From Emiliania huxleyi CCMP1516 (lineage: Eukaryota; Haptophyta; Isochrysidales; Noelaerhabdaceae): a stretch of DNA of 64,000 nt. The translations under genes and the position numbers were made by a program. The number at the start of each line of letters is the position of its first letter. Position 1 is the stretch's first letter. Of this stretch, positions 39,346 to 50,862 are shown piece after piece. The stretch is from assembly GCF_000372725.1 (NCBI RefSeq), contig NW_005198965.1:684156-748155 (forward strand), read 5' to 3'. A model generated the notes under the pieces. The model saw only the letters and a program-made list of their open reading frames with translations. It ran no database searches and had not been told where the DNA came from.

Positions 39346-42300
39346 ATGCTCCGTCGGACGAGACGTATGCTCCGCGCAGGCACGCTCGGTCTCCTCGTTT
39401 CGACCGTCAACGCCGCCTTCGCCCCGGCGCCCGCTCGCGCCGCGTATGCTGGCGCGCGGCACGCGCTGCGGCCCGGAGCGCGAGCTGCCGGGAGAGCGGC
39501 GCCCAGCCGCGGCAGCGCAGTCCATCTCTCGTGCGACCACGCGACGCGGACCTGCGGCGTGCACGCACCGAGTGGCACCAACGCCGCAGCGGCCGTCGCC
39601 GCCGTCGCCGCGGCGCCCACCGTGCGCGGCGTGGGCACGCGGGCGGGCGGGCCCGCGATGGTGGCGCCGGCGGTGGAGACGGCCGAGTGCGGTGCGGGCA
39701 CGTCCGACGGCGAGATGGCGAAGCAGTACGTGCCTGCCGAGGTGGAGGAGCGGCTGTACGCGTGGTGGGAGGCTAAGGGCTACTTCAAGCCCGCGCCGGA
39801 CAACGGGAAGCAGTGCTTTGTCGTCTCGATGCCGCCTCCGAACGTGACTGGGCGGCTGCACATGGGGCACGCGATGTTCGTGGCGCTGGAGGACATCATG
39901 GCGCGCTTCCACCGGATGCGCGGGCACCCGACGCTCTGGCTTCCGGGGACGGACCACGCGGGCATCGCCACGCAGATGCTCGTTGAGAGAGACCTCAAGT
40001 CGAAGGGGGTGGAGCGGGTGGCGCTCGGCCGCGAGGGCTTCCTGGACAAGGTGTGGGAGTGGAAGGAGGAGTACGGCGGCGCGATCACGGCGCAGATCCG
40101 CCGGCTCGGTGCCTCGTGCGACTGGTCGCGCGAGCGCTTCACTCTCCAGCCCGAGCTCTGCGAGGCTGTGACGGAGGCGTTCGTGACGCTGCACGAGCGA
40201 GGCCTCGTCTACCGGGGTGAGCGGAGCTCTCCTCTCCAGATCTCCTCTCCAGATCTCGTCTCCAGATCGCCTCTCCAGCACCTCTCGCCCGCGCGGCGAG
40301 GGCATGACGAGAGGCTCCGCCGCCCGCTCAGGCGAGTACATGGTCAACTGGTCGCCCGTGCTCGGCACCGCCGTCTCCGACCTCGAAGTGGACTACGTCG
40401 AGGAGCAAGGCTGCAGCTCTCTCCAGCTCCCCGCCCGCCGGCCGCGAGGCTGCCTCCCCTCCCACAGCCTCGCGCCCCCCGCGAGTAGGGAAGCTGTACT
40501 ACTTCGACTACCCGCTCGCGGACGGGTCCGGCGCCATCCCCGTCGCGACCACCCGCCCTGAGACCATCCTCGGCGACGCGTGCGTCTGCGTGCACCCCGA
40601 GGACGAGCGGTACAAGGAGTTTGTCGGCAAGCTGGTCCGCGTGCCAGGCACGCAGCGGGAGGTGCCCGTCATTGCGGACGACTACGTGGAGCGCGAGTTC
40701 GGGACGGGGGCGCTCAAGGTGACGCCGGCGCACGACGTCAACGACTACGCCATCGGCCAGCGGCACGGCCTGCCCCTCCTCAACATCCTGAACAAGGACG
40801 CGACGATGAACGAGGCGGCGGGCAAGTACGCCGGCCTCGACCGGTACGCGTGCCGTGCGGAGCTGTGGGCGGACCTCGAGGCGGAGGGGCTCGCGCTCAA
40901 GGCGCGCGCGGGGGAGGGAGGGCCGGCGGCGGCGCGGGGGAGGGAGGGCCGGCGGCGCGGCTCGTGGCTCCGACCCCCGCGCCCCTGCTGCCCGCAGGTG
41001 GAGGAGCACACGCAGCGGGTGCCTCGCTCGCAGCGGTCGGGCGAGGTCATCGAGCCGCTCGTCTCGACGCAGTGGTTCGTCAAGATGGGGGGGATGGCGG
41101 GCAAGGGGCTCGAGGCGGTGCGGTCGGGCGAGACCAAGATCCTGCCCGAGCGCTTCGAGAAGGTCTACTTCAACTGGCTCGAAAACATCCAAGACTGGTG
41201 CGTCTCGCGCCAGCTCTGGTGGGGCCACCGCATCCCGGTCTGGTACGTCGACTCGGCGCCGGGCAAGTACTACTGCGCGCGCTCGGAGGAGGAGGCGCGC
41301 AAGCGGGCCGAGGCCGAGCTCGGGCCGGGCGTGGTGCTGCGGCAGGACGACGACGTGCTCGACACGTGGTTCTCGTCCGGGCTGTGGCCCTTCGCGACCG
41401 TCGGCTGGCCGCAGCAGGCGCTGGGCGGAGACCTGACGGGCGGCGGCGCGCCGGCGGGCTCCGACCTGGCGCGCTTCTACCCGTCGTCGGTGATGGAGAC
41501 CGGGTACGACATCCTCTTCTTTTGGGTCGCGCGCATGATGATGCTCGGCCTCGAGTTCACCGGCAAGGCGCCCTTCCACACCATCTACCTGCACGGCCTG
41601 GTGCGCGACGCAAAGGGCCAAAAGATGAGCAAGACCAAGGGCAACGTGGTGGACCCGCTCGACACGATCGACACGATGGGGACCGACGCGCTCCGCCTCT
41701 CCCTCGTCACGGGCGTCACGCCGGGGCAGGACGTGCCCCTCTCCGAGGACAAGATCCAGGCGAACCGCAACTTCGCAAACAAGCTGTGGAATACGGCGCG
41801 CTTCCTCACGATCGGCCTCGCGGACCTGCCCGCCGAGCAGCGGCAGGCGCTCGCCGTGACCGGCCCGCTGGCGGAGGCCGACCTCGCCGCCCTCGCCCTG
41901 CCCGAGCGCTACATCGTCTCGCGCGTGCACGCCCTCGCCACCGACGTCACCGCGCAGCTGAGCAGCTACGACTTTGGGCCCGCCGGGCAGTCCATCTACT
42001 CCTTCCTGTGGGACGAGTACGCGGACTGGTACCTCGAGATCTCGAAGGGCCGGATCGCCTCCGCCGACGCGCGCGCCGCCGCCGACGCGCGCCGCACGCT
42101 CGTCTACGTGCTCGACACGTGCCTCCGGCTACTGCACCCGTACATGCCCTTCATCACCGAGGAGCTGTGGCAGCGGCTGCCGCACGAGGGCGAGTCGATC
42201 ATGGTGGCCGACTGGCCGCTGATGGAGGAGGCGGGCGAGCTGCCGCGCGACGCCGCCGCCGAGGCCGAGTTCGCCTCGCTGCAGGCGCTGGTGCGCGGCA

Positions 42301-42761
42301 TCCGAAACGCGCGCGCAGAGTACCGCGTCGAGCCCGCGAAGAAGGTGGCGGCCACGGTGCTCGCGGCGCCGCGCCTCGCCGCGGCGGTGCGGAGCGAGGC
42401 GGCCGCGCTCGAGGTGCTCGCGCGCGTGGCGACGGGCGCGCTCCTCGTCGAGGAGGCCGGCTCCGACGCCGCGGCGGCCGCCGAGCAGGCGGCGGGCGAG
42501 GGCGCCGTGCGGCTGATCCTGGGCGACGGGCTCGAGGTGCTGCTGCCGATCTCGGACCTCGTCGATGCGGACAAGGAGCGCGCGCGGCTGGGGAAGCAGC
42601 AGACCAAGCTCGAGGCGGACATCGGCAAGCTGGAGGCGAGGCTGTCGTCGGACGGCTTCGCGGGCAAGGCGCCCGAGGCGGTGGTGGCAAAGGCGCGCAA
42701 CGAGCTGGCCGACATGAAGACAAAGCTTGCGGCCGTCCTGGAAGGGCTTGCCAAGCTCTGA
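39346..42761 (+). CDS. Valyl-tRNA synthetase, probably plastid-targeted
   Basis: Exons 39346-40216, 40332-40409, 40489-40901 and 40998-42761; 1,041 aa. A 130-residue Ala/Arg-rich leader with a hydrophobic core ([20 protein letters not shown]) precedes the enzyme and suits a signal-plus-transit peptide. Class I motifs are present: [11 protein letters not shown] (HIGH) and [14 protein letters not shown] (KMSKS). [10 protein letters not shown] marks the editing domain; [13 protein letters not shown] and [14 protein letters not shown] are ValRS hallmarks. The C-terminus is the ValRS tRNA-binding coiled coil ([20 protein letters not shown]). Introns: GT at 40217, GC at 40410 and GC at 40902; joins give [22 protein letters not shown] and LALKVEEHTQR. 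The enzyme charges tRNA-Val in protein synthesis, likely in plastid and/or mitochondrion. Confidence 0.9.
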
Positions 42762-43220
42762 GCAGCCCGGCGCTGGGCTGACGCCATCCTCCTGCCGCCG
42801 GTCCCCGGAGACGGGAACGGAGGGCTATTCGAGCACCACTCTCCACTGCGCACTGGCACTTCTGGACTCGTTTGTACTACTCTAGTGTCTAGACCGTCAC
42901 ATATTACACAAAAACAGAGTGGAGTAAAAGTGTAAATATAAAACAAGGCTCGCTCTCGAGGCGATCCCCGCCGGCCCCGCCGCGATCTTTTACTTTTTGT
43001 GGATTTGTGCACTGCGTCTGCGGTGTGCAGCCTGCAGCGTGCAGGGTGCAGCGCGCTTGTGCACTGCAGGCCAGTGAGAGCGGATCTCCCGTGGGGGGTG
43101 TGCGGCGTCGGGTGTCGCGCGCACGCGTGTGATCACGACACATTCATGTTATGATTCATCATCAGGAGATACATGTTCATGCACATGCACATGCATAGGG
43201 AAATCACACCTCCACGCTCC

Positions 43221-44063
43221 ATAAATAAATAAATAAATAACACGGACACCTCTACTAGGAGATGGGTAAAAAGGAACAGGTCCCCGCCCTGCGGTCTTTG
43301 TGCAGGGTTCTTTGTGGGTGTGGTCGGCGACTAGCCGGGGTCGTCCTCCCGATGGGGGACTAGCACTAGCCGTCTTCCACATGGTCCCTCGGGTCCCTGC
43401 TGCTCCTAATCTCTTCGTACATCCTCCTGCTGATCTCCGCAAAGTCCTGCTCCCTCCCTCGTCTCACCCTGCGCGTCTGCTCCGCCTCACCGTCTTCTGC
43501 CCTGCGTCGTCTGGCGACGGGTCCTCCATAGTCGGTCGAAGTCGCCGCCCTCCTCGTGCCTCTTCCCAACGTTCCCTCGGCGGCCGATGCCGTCTGCTCC
43601 GGCTCCCCAGTCCCCGGGTCTGCCCTGCTCTCGTCTGCGCTAGTCTCTGCTTCGTCCTCACCGGCGTCTCTCCTCTTCCCTCTCCCCTTCTTGTATGCTT
43701 TGCACATCGCGTCGATTCCTGTTCGCGTGAGCACCAGCCTGAAGCCCGCCCAGCATCTGAACCGCTCCCTAAGTCGAAGGAGCATCATCAGTCTCACCCA
43801 CTTCGCTCTCTGCCCACCGTCTCCGCTCCCTCCCGCTTGAGCCGCCGTCGCGGCCCTCGTTCGTCCCACTGGCTGTTGGCCTGTTCCCACGTTACCTCCA
43901 TTATCCCTCCTCCTCCGCGACTCCCTAAGGCTGGCCGGGCCTCCTTCCACCCAGCGAAGAGCTTCCTCAGCCACTCGATGTGTTCCTCTCTCCAGTCCTC
44001 CACACGCCACAGGTTTTTACGCAGCGCGCAGCGCGGTCGTGGTCCCTTGCGCGCCCCAAGCAA
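43221..44063 (-). mobile_element. 5'-truncated LINE family A copy with C-terminal ORF
   Basis: The longest family A copy here. On the minus strand it encodes RVEDWREEHIEWLRKLFAGW, then after frameshifts an Arg/Glu-rich tail ending SRDPRDHVEDG, then a 3' UTR (CTGCACAAAGACCGCAGGGC) and a (TTTA)5 tail at 43221-43241. WLRKLFAGW parallels WIKRLFTAW in the RNase H-bearing fragment at 23232-24686, linking the two as related LINEs. The 5' boundary is uncertain, and 44064-44917 has no supported gene. Confidence 0.72.
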
Positions 44064-44917
44064 CCTGCAAAAACGAGTGGTCAGCGCCTACGAGTGCCGC
44101 CCACCCCCGTTCGCACCGGTCGCAGCAGGAGCAGCGCGACCGCGCCCGCTCGTCGATTCGGACAAGGTGCCCGCTCGTCGATTCGGAGGAGGAGACGGGG
44201 TCCTGATTGCCCGACCCGTGGTAGAGCTAGAGGCGCAGCGGCGCCTTGCCGAGAGACTGGCGTGCCCATCGCCGTCGCCACCGCGGCCTCCCTCTCGAGT
44301 AGGCACTAGATTACAGAGCGCGCGGAGCGCGCCCGCTAGACACCCCACGAGGCAGCGCGCGGAGCGCGCGCCCGCGAGAGACACCAGACAGCGCGCGCCG
44401 CTGCACCTCACAAAAGGCGTAGGCGCTGGTTCGCACATCTACTGCAGGTTGGTGCGCGCTCTGGGCGCGTCGGGCTGTGGTCTCTTTATGACACACTTTG
44501 TGAGCACAAAACACAGCGGCTTGCCTCGCATCACGCATGTCTCTCTTGGTGTGGAGAAAAAGCTCCAGAATGACCTGGCCCGTCACTCTTCGTTTTGTCC
44601 TCGCGGTGCACAGCAGTCCGCCCCCCGGCCGGCGCGTGCGTGCCCCTGCCTCGCTTCATCCAGCAGGAGGCCAAAAAGGCAGTCCAGATCTCGGGAGCGA
44701 TATACAACAGACGGTCTCACGCTCCACCCGTTCGGCGCTGCGACGCGACGAGATCGCGTCGACGTCCCGTCCTCTCTCGGCCCTGCTCACGATGACCAAG
44801 CTGATGCCATTGATTGCCATAGGTGGGTGAACGCCCCCTCCAAGCCCCTCTGCCCCCCCTTTGTTGTCGACCCACGCCTCCATCCCTGAGCGCTGCAGGA
44901 GCGAGCCCAGAAGCGTC

Positions 44918-45574
44918 TCAAAAGTCCCCGTCCGACTCCGAGGCGTCAGACATCACAGCAGCAGAAGCTGCCGCTGCGCCCCGGAGCTGTCGCAGCCCAT
45001 CCTCGGTCGTCTTCTGCACGTCGGCTAGCGCCGCGTCATGCGTGTCCTTGATGTCGGTCGTGGCCCTGCAAAGCCGCGTGGCAGGCGTGCGGCTGAGGGC
45101 TGCGGGCGCCGCAGACGAGAGGAAAGTTTGGCGGCGCGGCGCGCGCACCGGTGGCACTCGCGAAGGGTCGAGCGCATCTTTTTGAGCTGCGGGTCGGTGG
45201 CGGCCTTGAGCTTCTCCTCCTTGTTTCCTGAGGCCGGCTTCGGGATCTTCTTGTACAGCGCGCTGATGTCGGCCGACTCCTTGTGGATCCACTGACTAAC
45301 GTCCTGCGCACGGAGGCAGCGGTGTGCCACGATGGCTGCTCCAGCGATGGCTGCTCCGGTGGCGACACCCAACGGACATCGCCGCTCGTTGGGAGCTGGA
45401 GGAGAGACGGAGGTGTGCGCGCTGTGTCGTTCGTTGGCGCGTGCGTGCAGGCGGCGTGCTGCGAAGCGGGGAGGCGAGAGCTTGGGAGGGCACCTTTGCC
45501 AGAAGCGCGAGCTGGTCCGAGGCCTTGGAGGCAGCTGGCTTCTTGGTCGCCGTGGGCTTCTTCGCGGCTGGCAT
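44918..45574 (-). CDS. Small three-exon protein, 127 aa
   Basis: Exons on the minus strand: 45574-45494, 45303-45149 and 45065-44918, phases 0 and 2, all GT-AG. The N-terminus is Lys/Ala-rich (MPAAKKPTATKKPAASK), the middle is DVSQWIHKESADISALYKKI and LKKMRSTLRECHR, and the last exon is TDIKDTHDAALADVQKTTED with an acidic end DASESDGDF. It is mostly helical. I do not recognise the family. The three exons fit together exactly, which argues for a real gene. Upstream, 45575-46260 shows no supported gene. Confidence 0.6.
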
Positions 45575-46260
45575 TTAGCGGAGGATCGTTCTTTGGCTGA
45601 TGGCACGCTGTGAATAAAAAAGGAAAAGCCGGAGGGGTCATTTTTTTGATTCGAGAAACCCCCTTTATACGCAGACGTGAGCTCTCTTCCCTGGAGCCTG
45701 CTAGACCATCAGCCGCGTGCGGAGGCTCTCTGCCCCGTTCAAAGTCCGGTCTACTCGAGTAGTAGTGGGAGCACGCTGCACGGGACAGCACGCGTCAAGC
45801 GAGTCGCCGCCGGCCGCTTCGGCATGCTCCTCATGCTGAGAGTCCCCGTCGACAAGAGCGCGCCCCTTGCCGTCGCCGCAAAAGACGAATGGCCTACAAG
45901 AGGGGTGTGTCGACACGGTCGTGTCGCCCCTGGGCCGAGCCGGCCCTGCGCCGCCGGCGGGGAGAGCGAGCAGCGACGCCGCGCGTGTGTTAGACGGTCT
46001 CTCGGCGCGCCGCCGCGAGAGAGGTTGCGCACCCCATTTTTGTGCAAGAGCCAAGAGCAAGAGACGCGGAGCGGCTCGGAAGCACGCACCAGGAGGGGGA
46101 GCTGGGATTTCGGGAGGCAAGAACTGGGCGGCGATACCACACGAGAATAATACTCGACTACAGCGTCCTGCCCGACACGCTGATATCTACATCCCTCTCG
46201 GCCCGGTCATGTCCCCAGCGTGCCTCCTCTGCTGCTGCGGTGCCCGTGGCAGTGGAACCC

Positions 46261-46991
46261 TCACTCCCAGTCCGACTTGATCTGGAAGTCGTACTTGAAC
46301 TTTAGGTGCTCCACCTTATCGTCGTCCACAAAGGTCGTTTTCACGTGGTACTGGCCGCGCGCCAAGGCGCCTGAGGGGGCCTCCTCCCACTCGCCCTTGG
46401 GGAAGAACACTTGGTACACCTGTGGCGGGGGCCGAGGACGGTGAACGGCTCGCGAATGTCTGTGGCTCTCTCTCTCCTACAGCGCACCTGGAGCTTGCTC
46501 GGCGCGTAGCTGCCCAGCATCTCTGAGTGTGTGTCGACCTTCATCATTGCGCGCTTGACGACATGCTTGTACTTGAGGCCCGAGACAATCTCGTTCTGAA
46601 CTTTGAACGAGAGCTGCGTGCGCGGCGTCCGGGTGGTGAGTGGGTGAACTTCTCCCCTCTTGGATGCCGACTGCACCCTGGCGGCGCGCACCTGTATCCG
46701 GTATTTGCATCCCTCTTTGAGGACAAACACCGTGTCCTTCTTGGGCGAGACGAGGTCGAAGACGAGGGGATCTCTGTCTTCGATGAGGATGCGCATCTCC
46801 ATCAGCACAACATGCCTCGGGTCGTCGGTCTTCTCAAAGCTGTCCTGCTTCAGAAGCGTCATCTTGTACCGCTGCATCGCCTCGTCCTCGCCCTCCTTTT
46901 GCGCCATCAGCTCCTCGAGCGTCTTCTTGGCCGGGGCGGCGTGTGATGTGTCGTCGTCGTGTGCCTCGCCATCGGACGAGTCCTCCGCCAT
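46261..46991 (-). CDS. Rho GDP-dissociation inhibitor
   Basis: Exons 46991-46692, 46613-46488 and 46419-46261, all GT-AG, 194 aa. The acidic N-terminus (MAEDSSDGEAHDDDTSHA) and helix TLEELMAQKEGEDEAMQRYK form the Rho-binding arm. The immunoglobulin-like domain follows: RHVVLMEMRILIEDRDPLVF, FVLKEGCKYRIQ, NEIVSGLKYKHVVKR, SEMLGSYAPSK, then FFPKGEWEEAPSGALARGQY and FKYDFQIKSDWE. These match the RhoGDI family in order and length. It extracts prenylated Rho-type GTPases from membranes in the cytosol. Confidence 0.92.
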
Positions 46992-47309
46992 CGCTCACCT
47001 TTAGACGGACGGCGCACAGAGGGGCGGCTCTGCGAGTGCGTTTCTTTTTATTTCGGCCTTTAGCCAAAATAAAGAGACGGGAGTTGCCGAAGAAGAGAAA
47101 AAACCAGCGGATCGCCACACCAGCACCACCAGGATTTTACAAACAGATTCAAATATGAAACAACAACAACACTCAAGAGAAAGAAGATCTCCCTCTCTCT
47201 CAAAACTCAAACGACACACAACATAAAACACAACAAAAATCGAGTAAAGATTTCTCTCTCTCGTCACTGTGATCAGGTGCAGGCGAGCTCGCCGCACCGC
47301 GCCGCCTCG

Positions 47310-48155
47310 TCATGGCTTCGCGAGGAAGCCCTTGACCGCGTCTCTCCAGGCGCGGGGCTTCTCGAGCGGCACGGCGTGCGCCGCGCCCTCGATGGGCAGG
47401 TGCTCCCAGCCAGCGACGCGGGCGAGGTCGGCGCCACTGCTCAGCGTCGAGAAGGCGTCCTCGGTGCCCGAGATGATGAGCCCGCCCTCGACGGCGCCTG
47501 CAGACGCGATCCGGCTGGCGAGGCGCTCTGTGTGGAGCGGGTGCTCCTCCTCCTCTGTCGCCAGCGTCTCGGCGATGATTGCCCCGACCCCCTCGCTCGT
47601 GCACTCGCGTGCCAACGCGTCGACCCACTTTGGGACGCGCGCCTCGTGCTCCGCGAGGAAGGAGGACGAGTACGAGGCGAGCGTGATCTGGTAGCCAAAG
47701 CCCTGCATGTCGCCCGAGCGCAGCGACGCGAGGCAGCCGCGCAGCGCAAAGCGTCCGCGTGCGGTGCGGCGGGAAGCCACGGCGGTGGAGACGACGCGGC
47801 GCACCTGCAGCCCGCCCGAGGCGGCTGCCGCCATCGCCAGGCGGCCTCCGAAGGAGAAGCCCGCCAGGTCGACGGGCCGATCTGCCCAGCCCGCGGCGGC
47901 CAGCACGGCCTGCAGGTCGCGTGTGTGCCGTGTGAGGGTCATGTCGGAGAGGTCGTGAGCAACCTTCCCTTGGCCTGCAGTCTCATAGAGGAGCAGCGGC
48001 CGGTCTCGGAAGCCAGAGATGTGCGTGGTCCACGAGTCGACCCACTGGCCCGTCCCGCCAATCAAGACCAGAGGAGTGAAGTCAGAGGCGGCCGGAATGA
48101 GGACGGCGCGGTGCCCGGCGAGCGCAGTGATGGCTGAAGCTGCACGAGCCGACAT
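47310..48155 (-). CDS. Alpha/beta hydrolase
   Basis: 281 aa from the ATG at 48155 (MSARAASAITALAGHRAVL); an in-frame ATG at 48362 lies inside the neighbouring gene's leader region and is less likely. The fold is shown by LVLIGGTGQW (oxyanion loop), VDLAGFSFGGRLAMAAA (nucleophile elbow G-x-S-x-G), IISGTEDAFS (probable acid) and IEGAAHAVPLE (probable catalytic His). Substrate unknown; the pattern is close to the MenH/epoxide hydrolase-like esterases. Its start is 163 bp from the divergent small gene at 48318. Confidence 0.75.
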   Translation of the reverse strand: MSARAASAITALAGHRAVLIPAASDFTPLVLIGGTGQWVDSWTTHISGFRDRPLLLYETAGQGKVAHDLSDMTLTRHTRDLQAVLAAAGWADRPVDLAGFSFGGRLAMAAAASGGLQVRRVVSTAVASRRTARGRFALRGCLASLRSGDMQGFGYQITLASYSSSFLAEHEARVPKWVDALARECTSEGVGAIIAETLATEEEEHPLHTERLASRIASAGAVEGGLIISGTEDAFSTLSSGADLARVAGWEHLPIEGAAHAVPLEKPRAWRDAVKGFLAKP

Positions 48156-48317
48156 GTACGTACCGAAGCCGTGGATGGAAAAGAATTGATTGCCGGGCCT
48201 CCCCCTCACCTCACCAACTCCGTTCACTCGTCTCTCTCTTCGAAAAAAGAACAAACCGGGCGCGGAGTGCGGTAGCTCGCAGCCAGGCAGCGAGAGAGCA
48301 GCGAGAGAGAGACATAT

Positions 48318-48749
48318 ATGCTCTCGCTCGTCCTCACGACCGTCGCCGCTTCGCGCGCGCAACGCTCGAGCAATGAGCAGCTCGCAGCCGGCGTGCTGGT
48401 CGGCTCTGCCGCGGGCGGCGCCAGCTTCGCGGCGGTGCGGCAGATCAAGACCTCCTACTTTCCTGGCGGGATGGCGTACCGGCCTCTCCTTCGGCCCAGG
48501 TTCTCAGTGTCCCAGCAAGCTGCCGTCGCTGCTGGCGTGGCGCTTGCGAGTGGAGCCGCCGCACTCGACCGGGCCTGGCGGCGAGATCCGCTCGGGCAGG
48601 GCCTGCGGAGGCTCGGCTCGGCGCCGCTGGACGCAACAGAGCGGATGCGACGCAAGTGGCGAGAGGCGAGGCAGCGGGCAGAAGAGGAGCGACGCAGAGC
48701 CTGGCTCCGCGAGCACACACGGCCGGCGCGGGTCATGATCCCTTCCTGA
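48318..48749 (+). CDS. Small membrane-associated hypothetical protein, 143 aa
   Basis: MLSLVLTTVAASRAQRSSNE is followed by a Gly/Ala-rich hydrophobic helix (LAAGVLVGSAAGGASFAAV), a second one (AAVAAGVALASGAAAL) and a charged helical tail (RMRRKWREARQRAEEERRRA). Two membrane hairpin segments plus a basic tail is all that can be said; no family recognised. Divergently arranged with the alpha/beta hydrolase. Confidence 0.5.
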   Translation: MLSLVLTTVAASRAQRSSNEQLAAGVLVGSAAGGASFAAVRQIKTSYFPGGMAYRPLLRPRFSVSQQAAVAAGVALASGAAALDRAWRRDPLGQGLRRLGSAPLDATERMRRKWREARQRAEEERRRAWLREHTRPARVMIPS

Positions 48750-48946
48750 ACGTCTCTCCGGCACACATTTTATGTAGCGCTCTCGAGTGCCGAGATCACA
48801 TTATACATGTGCAAGAACTCGACCACGCCTTCGACATTGTGCAGTATTATAAGTAAGTGGATGCACGACAAACACGCATGAGGGACCAAGGAGTTACACA
48901 CCGGACCGACACACCCCTCGCGACGGACGACGCACCCTCTTCTGGT

Positions 48947-50638
48947 TCACCATAAAAAGTCGACCAGAGAGGGCCCGCGCGCCGCGTCGCCGCCTCCCAG
49001 CACGGTCCTTGCGAGGCTCACCGCCGACCTGCCCGCCGCGACGTGCGGCTCGTCTGGCTTGAGCGGGACCACGCCAGCGTCCGGCTCGCGCCCGGCGATG
49101 ACGTTGGCCGCCTGCAGCCCCGTCACGTACGCCTTCTCCTGCGACCACGACCCGTGGCGGGTGCGCACGAGGTCGCCGACAAAGTAGGCGTTGGGGATGG
49201 ACGACGAGGCGAGGTCCGGCATCGAGTCGTACGAGCCCGGAAAGTACCAATTGACCGCGTTCGGCAGCTTGACGACGGCGCGGTCGGCGACGCTCGCCGC
49301 GCGGCACGGCTCGCCGAGCATCGTGTCGAGGTCTGCCTTGGCCTTGGCCGCGATCTCCTCGTCGCTCAGCAGCAGCAGCGAGTTGGCGTGGTAGTAGTCG
49401 ACCTCGATCACCGAGCCGGGCTCACCGTCCAATGCGGGCGCGTGCAGCTTCTTGATGTCGAACCAGGTCATCCCCACGCCCTCGTCGAAGCCCCAGCACG
49501 CGTTGGCCGTGTGCTGCGTCGGCACCTCGCGGTCGAGGAAGAGTCGCGTCGCGAGCACGCTCAGCCCGCGCAGGTTGGCGTACCGCCGCCACTCCTCGTG
49601 CTGAGACAGGGCGCGCGAGCCGCGAACCATCCCGTTGAGCGCCGCGGCGCCGACAGCGAGCACCACGTCGTCCGCCTCCACCCGCACCTTCGAGTCGGCC
49701 GGCGCGCCGCTCGCGTCGTCGGTCGGCGTGCCTCCCGGCACCAGCGGGCTGCCGCCGGTCGTCCTGCAGACGACGCACTCGATGCGGCCGTCCGAGCCGC
49801 ACTCGAAGTCGGTAACCCGCGTGGAGGGGAGGAACTGGACGCCGCGCTCCTTCATCTGCTCGACCCACGGCTGGAAGATCATCTCGCCGATGTTGCCCTT
49901 GCACCACCGAACGTCGAAGCTCGTCTGGTGCTTGAGCACGAAGAAGTAGGCCATGCCGAGAGCTGCCGCCGCGGAGCACTCTTCGCCCGGAGCAAAGAGG
50001 CCGGTCAGGATCATCGGCTCGAAGGCCTCCTTGTACATGCGGCGCGAGACGCCGAGCTTGGTGCACAGGTCACGAAACGAGATCTTGTCGTACTTTGCCC
50101 ACGCCTCGGGCGAGTCGTCAAACTCGGAGAAGGCGAGCACGAGCGGAGCGGCAGTCGCGCGGTCGAGCGGCGACAGGTTCTGAAAGCGCGTGTACAGCGC
50201 CTGGCCGAGTCCGGTCGGCAGCCCACCAGCAAAGGGTCCGGACTCGCCAAACGGCCTCGAGTCGCGGTAGACCGGCCACACCGCCTCGAGGCCGCTCGGC
50301 GAGTACTGCCCCTGCTCGGCGTATCCGGTTAGGACGGCGTCACGGTCAAGGCCAACCTCGTCCATCAGCTTGTAAATGTTGCCGTACTCGTCCCAAAAGC
50401 CATGCTGGCCAGCCTCGGCGCTGCGGCCACCCGGCGTCTTCCACGAGTCGGCGACGAGGCCACCGGGCCTCGGGGCAGCGTCCACGACCGTCACCTCGGT
50501 GCCAGGAGTTTTGGAGAGGTGGTGCGCAGCAGAGAGGCCGCCCCAGCCGGCGCCGACGACGACGACTCTCTTGCAGCAGGCGCGCGATGGCGAAAGCAGC
50601 AGGAGAAAAGCAGCAGAGAGGGAGCGCATGGAGCGCAT
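48947..50638 (-). CDS. FAD-dependent amine oxidase/desaturase-type oxidoreductase
   Basis: 563 aa from the ATG at 50638 (an upstream ATG at 50743 only adds a polar leader). MRSMRSLSAAFLLLLSPSRA is a likely signal peptide. RVVVVGAGWGGLSAAHHLS is the dinucleotide-binding GxGxxG motif, followed by VVDAAPRPGGLV. AEAGQHGFWDEYGNIYKLMD, an internal substrate region and the C-terminal PDLASSSIPNAYFVGDLVR and GLQAANVIAG close the FAD fold. The layout matches the phytoene desaturase/amine oxidase superfamily; the signal peptide suggests a plastid or secretory route. Substrate unknown. Divergent from the calpain-like gene with 224 bp between starts. Confidence 0.75.
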   Translation of the reverse strand: MRSMRSLSAAFLLLLSPSRACCKRVVVVGAGWGGLSAAHHLSKTPGTEVTVVDAAPRPGGLVADSWKTPGGRSAEAGQHGFWDEYGNIYKLMDEVGLDRDAVLTGYAEQGQYSPSGLEAVWPVYRDSRPFGESGPFAGGLPTGLGQALYTRFQNLSPLDRATAAPLVLAFSEFDDSPEAWAKYDKISFRDLCTKLGVSRRMYKEAFEPMILTGLFAPGEECSAAAALGMAYFFVLKHQTSFDVRWCKGNIGEMIFQPWVEQMKERGVQFLPSTRVTDFECGSDGRIECVVCRTTGGSPLVPGGTPTDDASGAPADSKVRVEADDVVLAVGAAALNGMVRGSRALSQHEEWRRYANLRGLSVLATRLFLDREVPTQHTANACWGFDEGVGMTWFDIKKLHAPALDGEPGSVIEVDYYHANSLLLLSDEEIAAKAKADLDTMLGEPCRAASVADRAVVKLPNAVNWYFPGSYDSMPDLASSSIPNAYFVGDLVRTRHGSWSQEKAYVTGLQAANVIAGREPDAGVVPLKPDEPHVAAGRSAVSLARTVLGGGDAARGPSLVDFLW

Positions 50639-50862
50639 CGTGAGCGATGAAGGCCACTTCTCGAAGGCCACTCTCGGAACGAAGAAAAGAGAAAAAATAA
50701 CCCAAGCTGTGTGTCTTGATTTGCCAATAATACACCTACACAAATAAATACAGGAGAGTGTTGTCGATAGTGCCGCGTGACATCATAACGCGCGGAACGC
50801 TCGTGTACGGGCGCTCGCACGCGCAGACGCCCAAAAGACGTTGCGGCGGCTCCTTACGGTGG

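Noticed and set aside
43300-44889. 529-aa plus-strand ORF
   Set aside because: Antisense to the LINE family A copy, whose coding strand is minus as shown by tail and target-site duplications of sister copies.
50758-50862. GTG start for the calpain-like gene
   Set aside because: GTG initiation is not expected in a nuclear gene; the ATG at 50863 is in frame and the conserved region begins after it.
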